Source: Flammulina velutipes (lineage: Eukaryota; Basidiomycota; Agaricomycetes; Agaricales; Physalacriaceae). Taken from it: a stretch of DNA of 64,000 bases. The notes under the pieces are model-generated. The model had not been told where the DNA came from. It was given only the letters and a program-made list of their open reading frames with translations, and did no database searches. Location: NCBI GenBank assembly GCA_011800155.1, contig CM022368.1, forward strand, positions 868,001-932,000, in the 5' to 3' direction. A program made the translations under genes and the position numbers. Below are positions 56,117-64,000 of the stretch, one piece after another; the stretch's first letter is position 1; the number at the start of each line of letters is the position of its first letter.

Positions 56117-56672
56117 TTCAAGGTCGTGGTCATGAAGCAAGGTCTGCTCGGCGTTCACCGATGTCAAAACTTGAATACTTGCAAGTCAACGCTCCTCAAT
56201 AACGCTCCGACATGTAGAGGCAGAATAGTACGAGAATCAAGCACATTCTATAATACCCTGCTACTCTCAAGTAACAACGTTCTATAGAGCCAATCTGTAT
56301 ATCACACAGATACGGCCCGTCAACCCGTTTTGCCTTCAGAACCGCCGCCATCGAACATTTGAAAACCGAGTGGTGGAAGCTCACGACGTGGGCTTCAGTT
56401 CTTGTCTGCTTTCCAGTTATTACGATATACCCGCTGATTGGGAGCTACCGGCTACCGACAGAACCTCGTCAACCTACTAGCTGGCCACTATCCACATTCA
56501 TCACGCGTCAGGCTCTCCATGTTCATATCTATCGAGCTCTCTGGAAACCCTCAAGCTGAAAATCTGGCTCCATCACCTCCCTGATGATAACGGCCCGCTT
56601 CAGAAGAAGGCGTGGAGATAAGGCAGCTCTATTGACTTCTTTTGTTTATAAACGGCTTGCATCTTCGAACGC
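56117..56672. other. Divergent intergenic spacer
   Basis: This is upstream DNA of two divergent genes. There is no supported gene. A short palindromic stretch near 56265-56290 ('gttctatagagcc') was noted but is weak. Confidence 0.45.
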
Positions 56673-58867
56673 ATGACCACGACCGTGCTTTGTACAATGT
56701 CGGACTCTACCTCCCGCAAGTCAATCGAGAAAGGGGACGACGATATCCACGTCTTGGATGCTCAGGATCAAGATGCTCCCATCGCCAAAATCGAGGAGGT
56801 GTACAACACAGAGTATCTAGCAGCTGTCGAGAAGACAGCGCTAGACCCTCGGAGTGCGCGTGCTTTCAAGGTATGTTCCGTTCAACCTATGGAAGGTAAA
56901 CGAACGCTAATGACAGTGAAATAGCTTTATTTCATCGTTATCGTCGGCTTTATGAATGCCGTCTCTTCTGGCTTCGACGGTAGTCTCATGAGCGGAATCA
57001 ACGACATGGAACAGTACCAGAAATATGTGTGTACCATTATGCGCTTTGCAGTGAATCAATCCTTATTAAGTATAATGTCAGTTCAACATGGAAACCACTG
57101 GCGCTTCCACTGGTATCGTCTTTCTCATCTACACCGTCGGTAACTGTGTTGGATCCCTGTTTGCCGGTCCAGCTAGTGATGTGTGGGGCCGTCGCGGTGG
57201 TATGGTAATTGGTGGCACGTTCATCCTTTTTGGTTCAGCCATTATCACCGCTGCTAAAAATGAAGGATACTTCCTTGGTGGGCGTGTTAGTATATCCATA
57301 TGCTGCTTGACAGTCACACAGATCTAACTCCAACTCTTTTTAGTTCCTTCTCGGGTTCGGTATCGCCATCTCTACGACCGCCGCACCGACATGGGTCACG
57401 GAGCTTGCGCCGCCCCAATGGCGTGGTCGTCTCGGTGGTTTGTACAACTCCTGCTTCTTCATAGGCTCAATACCTGCCACCGGTGCTATGGTTGGCACGA
57501 GCAAGATGTCGTCGACCTGGTCTTGGAGGCTCCCCCTCCTTCTTCAAATTGTTCCCCCAACCATCGTCATTGTCTGCGCACTCTTCTGTCCGGAAAGCCC
57601 GCGATGGTTGATCCAGAAAGGTAGACTGGAAGAGGCGAAGGCGATTCTGTGCAAGTATCATAGCAACGATGGACAGACGAATGCTATCATCGAGGTGAAG
57701 CCTCATACGTCGCGTATCGAATGTAGCGCTGATCTAATTAAACAGCTTGAACTAAAGGAGTTCCAGGAATCTATCGAGGTGAAACAGCGCGAACCTTTCT
57801 GGGACTACCGTGGACTTTTCAAAGACAGGAACAGCCGATGGAGGATGTGGACTTTGACGCTTATGTGTGTCAATGGACAACTCGCTGGAAATGGTGTACG
57901 TGACTTTCTGTTTTACAAATTATCGTCAATGAACTTAAAGTCTCTGCAACCGTATAGCTAATCACCTATTTTCTGACCGTGCTCCTCAAGAACGCGGGCG
58001 TACAATCACCACAAAAGCGACAACTCTACAACTTTGCCAATTCTCTGTTGTCGGCATTTGGGGCTTTTACGGTATGTATAGCCGTGAGATATATCGAGTT
58101 CTGTTTCATAAAACGAAACCAATGTAGGGAGCCATGTTGACGGACAAGATCGGACGTCGAAGAAGGTTGTACATTGGAGCTTTCGTGTTAGCGTGCTTGC
58201 TTGCTACGGTTGCCGCTCTGTCGTCTAAATGTCCGTTTCTGATCCATTTGCCTCTCTTTCTTTGCTTACTTTCCCGCCAGTCGGTGCATTGGGTAATACC
58301 AATGTCGCTGGTGCGAATGCCTCCATTGCCATGATTCTGGTCTTCGGTATCGTTTACAGCTTCACGTACACTCCCCTTCAAGCGCTGTATTGTGCTGAGT
58401 GAATCTTTGTTGTAATCTATTCTTCAGCTCTTTGAACTGACGGCACTGTAGGGTAATGCGACAAGACATACGCGCTAAGGGAATGGGAGTCCATATCCTT
58501 ATTTCCAACCTCGCTGGTTTTATCAATACTTTTGCGAATAGTGTTGGCCTAGGAAAGCTGGGATGGAAGTATTACTTTGTGTACGCTCCTCCACATCGCC
58601 ACATCCTGCTTTATCTTTCCGTGGGCTGACTTCCAATAGATTTGTGGCGTGGAATCTGTGCGCCTCACTCCTGTGGTATCTGTTTTGTGTCGAAACCGTC
58701 TGGCTTTTATTTCCTCCGACAAACACATTGCTTACCTCTCCGGTCCATAGATTGGTCGCACATTGGAAGAACTTGACGAAGTCTTCAACCAACCTTGGCC
58801 TGCGCGCGCGTCCACTAAGAAGATCAAGGTCGCTGTAAAGGAGTCGGGGGCTGTTACAGAGATCTGA
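56673..58867 (+). CDS. MFS sugar transporter (lactose/hexose permease type)
   Basis: The start is ATG at 56673; a second in-frame ATG lies at 56697. A hydrophilic N-terminal tail leads into twelve helices. 'FMNAVSSGFDGSLMSGIN' is helix 1 with the permease 'GYDGS' variant. 'FAGPASDVWGRRGGMVIGGT' carries the loop 2-3 'GRR' motif. 'AAPTWVTELAPPQWRGRLGG' has the sugar-transporter 'E..P...RG' motif, and 'FCPESPRWLIQKGRLEEAK' is the PESPRW signature. 'MLTDKIGRRRRLYIGA' and 'PLQALYCAEVMRQDIRAKGMG' follow. A last intron leads to 'IGRTLEELDEVFNQPWPAR', an end typical of fungal lactose/quinate-type permeases. Substrate is not determinable. Confidence 0.92.
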
Positions 58868-60016
58868 GTGTGGACTGCGCCTGGAATATATGTACCACTG
58901 GGAGATATATCCGTGGGATCTTATTTTCTTTCTTGAAACTGTAATTGATCGGATGATTTCACATTTGCTTGTGGTGGTGCGCGTGTCCAAAACCATCGCC
59001 GTTAACGTTAGCTTAGATGTCGCCAAGGTACACTCATTCCAATGAGCTATATAATAGATAAGATGGCCTGAACGGCTGCGGTGCTCCGATCCGTCAGGAA
59101 TTGAGTGTGGATTGTGGTAAAAATCAGCGCGTACTTGTGATTGGCGTTCCTGATTGTCCTCCTTGTTCAGAATGACTGATACGACTGACAGGAGATGCTG
59201 GGGATTACTGTGGCGCTGCGTGCATCTTTGATTGCCCGAAAGGAAGCCTATATATAGGTGAATTTAAACGATCGCAACATTAACAGTTCGAAGCTCTCCC
59301 GGATAGTTCCGTTTGTCTAGGCCGGTCGGCGGTCACACGACGCGCTGCGCCACACACTCGTCCTTGGAAATTATCGACAAAGAATGCCTCACTCGCCCAT
59401 TTAAGAAACTAGGAGCGTCAGATGTCGTGGCCATGAAATACGACCGATATCGTACACGGCCTTGAGAGTAGAGATAGAGAGACACATCAGATTTGAGCGC
59501 GGGAGTACTCCAACTTCCAAGAGAGAGTAATGAACGGAACACCGAAGAACATAGCCGCGTGATATGTTGAGGATCTGGGGAATATCTGGGCAGGACGTGC
59601 CGAAGATGACAAGCCGGAAATAAAATCCGGGGAAAATGATACGCCACCACGGTCGGCAAGTGCGAGGTGCCCCATTCGTGTCCGTGATCCCATAGTCGGA
59701 TGTCCGCATCAGCGGGAGACCGCGACAGGAGAGTGAAAAGAGTGCAAGAAATGGTACAGAATAATTCCTATGCATGAATAGAGCAGTGAATAGGCGTCTG
59801 TAGGCGTCCGTTGCTTCGCAGAAGATGAGAATCCGGGCCTCCGCTCGAACCCCGGTTTGTCGAGGCTTGGGGACGAGTGTGGGGAATTGGTTATTACGGC
59901 ATCGATATGGTCACCTGTCGTCCGGATATGGGCTTGCCATCACTTGTCACTCCTCAGTATAAATAGTTTCTCAGACATGATTCCAGCCAATCCAACCCCC
60001 ACACTTACTTTCTTCC
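58868..60016. promoter_or_regulatory. Promoter region of acetyl-CoA synthetase with TATA box
   Basis: These 1.15 kb contain no supported gene. Just before the ACS gene lie a TATAAATA box (59958-59965, about 52 bp before the ATG) and a GTGGGG motif near 59877-59885, matching the fungal catabolite-repressor (CreA/Mig1) core SYGGRG. Functional use of the repressor site is inference. Confidence 0.55.
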
Positions 60017-62357
60017 ATGACTGAACGTATTGAAGCCCATCCTATTGCGCCACGCGTCCGCGACGGTCCCAAGAAGCCTCACGTAGGCCCCGATATCCAT
60101 GCATACAAGGCTGCCCATGCACAGACTGTCGGCCATGAGAGCGACAAATGGTGGGCAAAGGTCAGGGCTGCATCTCTTTTACTGCCGCATCTATACTGAT
60201 ATACTGATTACAGATCGCCCGCGAGACTCTTCACTGGGACAGGCCTTTCCACACTGTGCGCGCCGGAGGGTTCCAGACTGGCGACATTGCTTGGTTCCCA
60301 GAGGGAGGTCTCAACGCCTCATACAACTGCGTAGATCGCTGGGCATTCAAGCACCCCGACAAGGTACGCTTCTGCACTTCCTCATTATGGCGTCATCCTT
60401 ATACTTCATCAGACCGCCATCGTATACGAGGCCGACGAGCCTGGCGAAGGACGAAATGTCTCATACGCTGAACTTCTACGCGAAGTATGCTCTATCGCTA
60501 ACGTACTCAAGTCATACGGCATCAAGAAGGGCGACACCGTCTCCATCTATCTTCCCATGACATGGCACGCCGTCGCTGCTTTCCTCGCTTGCGCCCGTAT
60601 TGGCGCCATCCATTCCGTCATCTTTGCAGGTTTCTCGGCCGAGTCGCTTCGGGACCGTGTCCAAGACTGTGCCTCGCGTGTTCTCATAACCTCTGACGAG
60701 GGCCGACGTGGAGGAAAGTCCATCGCGACAAAAGCTATCGTCGACGCTGCGCTCAAGGAATGCCCCCTCGTCGAGAAGGTTATCGTCCTGAAGCGCACTG
60801 GCGCTGATGTCCCCATCGTCAAAGGCCGTGATGTGTGGTGGCACGAGGAAATTGCCAAGGTTCCTAACTATTGCCCTCCGGAGGTAATGGCCAGTGAAGA
60901 CCCGCTCTTCATTCTCTATGTGGGTGCCCAGACTCTTATCTGGTCGCATCAAGTTTTGATCCTTCTTTAGACATCTGGTTCCACCGGCAAGCCCAAGGGC
61001 GTCGTCCACACCACAGGAGGCTACCTCCTTGGCGCGGCACTCAGCTTCAAGTATGTCTTCGATATCCACCCCGACGATATCTTTGGTTGCATGGCCGATG
61101 TCGGCTGGATTACTGGCCACACCTACATCATCTACGGTCCCCTGCTTAATGGCGTTACCACTGTCGTCTTCGAGTCAACCCCTGTCTACCCCACCCCTTC
61201 GCGTTATTGGCAAACAGTCCAGAAGCACAAGATGACCCAGTTCTATTCAGCCCCTACTGCTATTCGTCTATTGAGGAGACTGGGCGAGACTCACGTCGAG
61301 GGCCACGATCTCAGCACGTTGAGGATTCTAGGCAGCGTCGGAGAGCCTATTAACCCCGAGGCTTGGACTTGGTATAACGAAGTTGTTGGGCGCAAGCAGT
61401 GCGCCATCGTCGACACTTTCTGGCAAACGGAGACAGGTTCTATCGTTGTCACTCCTTTCCCTGGTGCCATCGGAACCAAGCCTGGTTCCGCCACTGTACC
61501 ATTCTTTGGTATCGAGCCGCAAATTCTTGACCCCGTCAGCGGCAAAGTCCTTGAAGGCAACGATGTCGAGGGTGTTCTCGCACTCGCTACCCCTTGGCCG
61601 TCAATCGCCCGGACTATCTGGGGAGACCACCAACGGTATGAAATCAATTCCGCATCTGTCTGGGTTTAGTACTAATCTGGCTACTAGGTATCTCGAAACC
61701 TACATGAAACCATACCCAGGCTTGTTCTACACTGGAGATGGTGCTGCCCGCGACCATGACGGATACATTTGGATAAAGGGTCGTATTGACGGTACGCAAG
61801 TATTTTCAGAGCTTTTCAAGTCTTGCTCATTTGCTTCTAGATGTCATCAACGTCTCCGGTCATCGTCTCTCTACGGCTGAGATCGAAAGCGCCCTAATCA
61901 TGCACAAGGGTGTCGCGGAAACTGCTGTCATCGGGACCGCGGATGAGCTTACTGGGCAAGCTGTCTACGCATTTGTGACATTAAAGCCGTACGTTCAATT
62001 CTATAACCAGCTGGTGTTCTGTTCCGCTCATCTCTCTTTCAGAGAATTCAAATACGATCCTGAGAACGATGCACCTTTGGTGAAGGAGTTGATTCTGCAA
62101 GTGCGCAAGGTCATTGGTCCATTCGCTGCGCCGAAAAAGATCTACATCGTCAGCGACCTCCCCAAAACGAGGAGTGGAAAGATTATGTGAGTGTCTAATG
62201 TCTTTGACCATCCTTCGATCACTGACTGTTCTACTCAAGGCGTCGCATCATGCGCAAAATCGTAGCTGGCGAGGGTGATCAGCTTGGCGACTTGAGCACT
62301 GTGGCAGAGCCTGGAGTTGTAGATGTCATCAAGAAGAAGGTAGCAGAGTCGACTTAA
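60017..62357 (+). CDS. facA: Acetyl-CoA synthetase
   Basis: The enzyme activates acetate to acetyl-CoA via an acetyl-adenylate. The start is '[20 protein letters not shown]'. After the first intron come '[15 protein letters not shown]' and '[17 protein letters not shown]'. ATP/AMP-binding '[20 protein letters not shown]' is interrupted by an intron at about 60922-60971. Next are '[20 protein letters not shown]' (family Trp-Ile-Thr-Gly-His block), '[19 protein letters not shown]' and '[19 protein letters not shown]'. '[21 protein letters not shown]' and the catalytic Lys motif '[11 protein letters not shown]' (split by an intron at about 62188-62240) complete it. About 660 residues and six or more introns; the stop is TAA at 62355-62357. 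Confidence 0.96.
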
Positions 62358-63400
62358 TCTGAGGATGTGGTTTGCAATTGGGGTTGAAATAACGGAAATT
62401 CTTGATTATTGTGCATTTATGTAGTTGTACCTCTTAATATATCTATTGCGTCTCCAAACAAACTCCAGTTCAGAACATGCAAATGTGGCGTAATCTTGTA
62501 CAGACACTGTGGGAAACAACCAACGATGTTTGACTGCGTCATGCCTTCTAAGAAGTTGGAAGCATCTTCCCCGGGTAAACCCGAAGTCTTTTTCTTCCTC
62601 CCATAATGTACCACTTCAAAATTCAAGCGCAATAGTCGCTCTATAGCACTGATCCAACGACGTGCCAGACGCGTTAAAAATCGCCTCCTAATTTCTTGAG
62701 AACTCTCTGCTCTGCATGCTTGGCGACTCGCAGATCTTTCGAACGCGGCAACGTTTCCACCGACGAAGCAGTCGACAAGAAGCGTTGCAATAGCTAGGAT
62801 AGCAACTGCACCGGTTCCATCAAGGCATTAGAACTGGAACGACGGTAGGTAGTTATACGACCGACTGTCTTCCTCCCTCTCATCTATCGAAACTAGAATG
62901 CTCCCACCTTTCTTAGGCGTTTCAGGCGCCTTTGTGACAGATACGGGATTCTTTGGTAGCTTGCTTCCTCCAAATTGCCAAGGCCTTTCTACGAATTCCG
63001 CCAACGTGGTCATATCGATGTTCCATTCCCGAGGTCGTGACCTTTCGGTGCAGCGGGTCCGTCTGTGGTAGGTGCCCTGTAGATCCCGATCTTACCATCT
63101 TAGGTCTTCCTGGCACTCTATGCTTCAGTCAAGGACGACCTAACGCGTTATATTCCTCTTTTAACGCGCCAAAGACGCATAGGAACAATTCGAACTAGTG
63201 GGTTTTCAATTTCTTCCCTTCTTCCCTACGTTTGACATGTTAATTAGTACCATTATGCTCGCCTCATAGTTCCCCTCGGAAGGCGTCTTGTGTGACTGTG
63301 GTCGGAGATGTTTAGACTACGGTTCTCAGATTGCCGAGATGCATACCTCATTTATCATAAAACCCGAGCCGTGGTTTCGTGGTTCGATATACTGAACGCC
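62358..63400. other. 1.0-kb spacer between ACS and cytochrome P450
   Basis: No confident gene lies here. An ATG-initiated 61-codon frame on the minus strand (62828-63013, beginning 'MTTLAEFVERPWQFGGSK') has no recognisable domain. It could be a small gene or chance. Confidence 0.4.
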
Positions 63401-64000
63401 ATGCCTTTTCCTGCCCCAGCGATTCTCCTTCTATGCCTGGCTCTCGCGGTCCACCTGGTTTATCGACGCTGCACTAAAATATCCGTATCGAAAGTACGCG
63501 GTCCTCCCCAAGGCTCATTTCTATATGGTGGGTCACTGTTTCGTCCCCGCATTACCCGAGACGCATCTAACAGCATTTTTACCTGCAGGTAACCTCCCCA
63601 GCATGATGATGTGCGAAGCAGCTGAGGTACGTGCATGCTAGTCGATGACAATAACCTGTTCCGACACCTCTCAGATGGATCTCAAATGGCAAGACGAGTA
63701 CGGAGGCATCGTACGCATTACCGCACCCTTCGCGGTATGCAAACTTTTGCTTTCAGAGAGCCGAGACTAATACTCCGACAGGAGGATCGATTACTGGTAT
63801 CTGACCCGAAGGCGCTGCAATACATTTATCAAACCACTGGATATCGCTTTCCCAAAACTCGTGGTCGCACCAACATGTCCAGACTGCTTTTTGGACCAGG
63901 TATTATTGCTGTAGAAGGTTGGTACATCCTACACGCACCCGCCAGCGCCATTGACCTTTCCGGTAGGAGAGGTGCATAAACGGCAACGGAGAATTATGCA
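63401..64000 (+). CDS. Cytochrome P450, 5' part (cut by window end)
   Basis: The start is ATG at 63401 ('MPFPAPAILLLCLALAVHLVY'), a signal-anchor helix for the endoplasmic reticulum. A basic stop-transfer and the proline hinge 'KVRGPPQGSFLYG' follow. Spliced exons continue 'NLPSMMMCEAAE', 'MDLKWQDEYGGIVRITAPF', 'EDRLLVSDPKALQYIYQTTG', 'RGRTNMSRLLFGPGIIAVEG' and 'EVHKRQRRIM', the helix C 'G..H.RQRR' region. Four introns are inferred (the last about 63917-63971). The heme-binding Cys lies beyond the window. The sequence style fits fungal CYP5144/CYP5037-like monooxygenases, but family assignment needs the rest. Confidence 0.88.

Overview
The window reads as nuclear DNA of a mushroom-forming basidiomycete (Agaricomycetes). 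Genes are dense and cut by many introns of about 45-60 nt with GT...CTGAC/CTAAC...AG signals. Gene content fits: a DUF6534 membrane protein, a coiled-coil plus F-box protein, a seven-helix orphan, a MYND/ankyrin protein, a basidiomycete-type sesquiterpene synthase and a Zn2Cys6 regulator. It is a chromosome segment with no bacterial operon, phage, CRISPR array or intact transposon. About thirty protein genes and one tRNA-Phe can be supported. Intron positions were read by eye from splice signals, reading frame and family motifs, so termini and unlisted introns are approximate.

Layout. 1-1026: 3' end of an ankyrin/MYND protein. 1241-7407 (-): meiotic helicase MER3/HFM1, divergent from CKS1 (7531-8042). 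8346-9683: alpha-ketoglutarate-dependent xanthine dioxygenase. 9827-10702 (-): BTB protein. 11112-11908: small alpha/beta hydrolase. 13599-14153 (-): TRAPP subunit Trs23. 14198-15627: secreted glutaminyl cyclase. 15985-17457 (-): seven-helix orphan. 18022-18989 (-): nuclear coiled-coil orphan, divergent from the PI 4-kinase STT4 (19104-26571). 27077-30707: slicer-type Argonaute. 31410-32736: secreted six-hairpin glycosidase-like protein. 33012-33542: APC15. 33923-34824: Dpb4. 35205-36583 (-): BCKDH E1-beta, divergent from creC (36665-38594). 39349-40622 (-): Zn2Cys6 factor.

41177-45356 holds three tandem RTA1-type seven-helix paralogues, followed by a convergent sesquiterpene synthase (45642-46950, -). 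This is the most accessory-looking part. Then come an ECM15-like protein, tRNA-Phe(GAA), a membrane orphan, a PPxY/CaaX orphan, a DUF6534 protein, an F-box protein, an MFS sugar transporter, acetyl-CoA synthetase and the 5' end of a cytochrome P450 cut by the window edge.

Most neighbours are unrelated housekeeping genes. Three divergent pairs share very short intergenic regions (81-123 bp): MER3/CKS1, coiled-coil orphan/STT4 and BCKDHB/creC. The most striking structural signal is a set of very short exons: 3 nt in Argonaute, 7 nt in Dpb4, 10 nt in MER3, 19 nt in a membrane orphan, and an 8-nt first coding exon in STT4. There is also a GC-AG intron in Dpb4 and a probable one in the hydrolase. 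Automated annotation will probably mis-model these.
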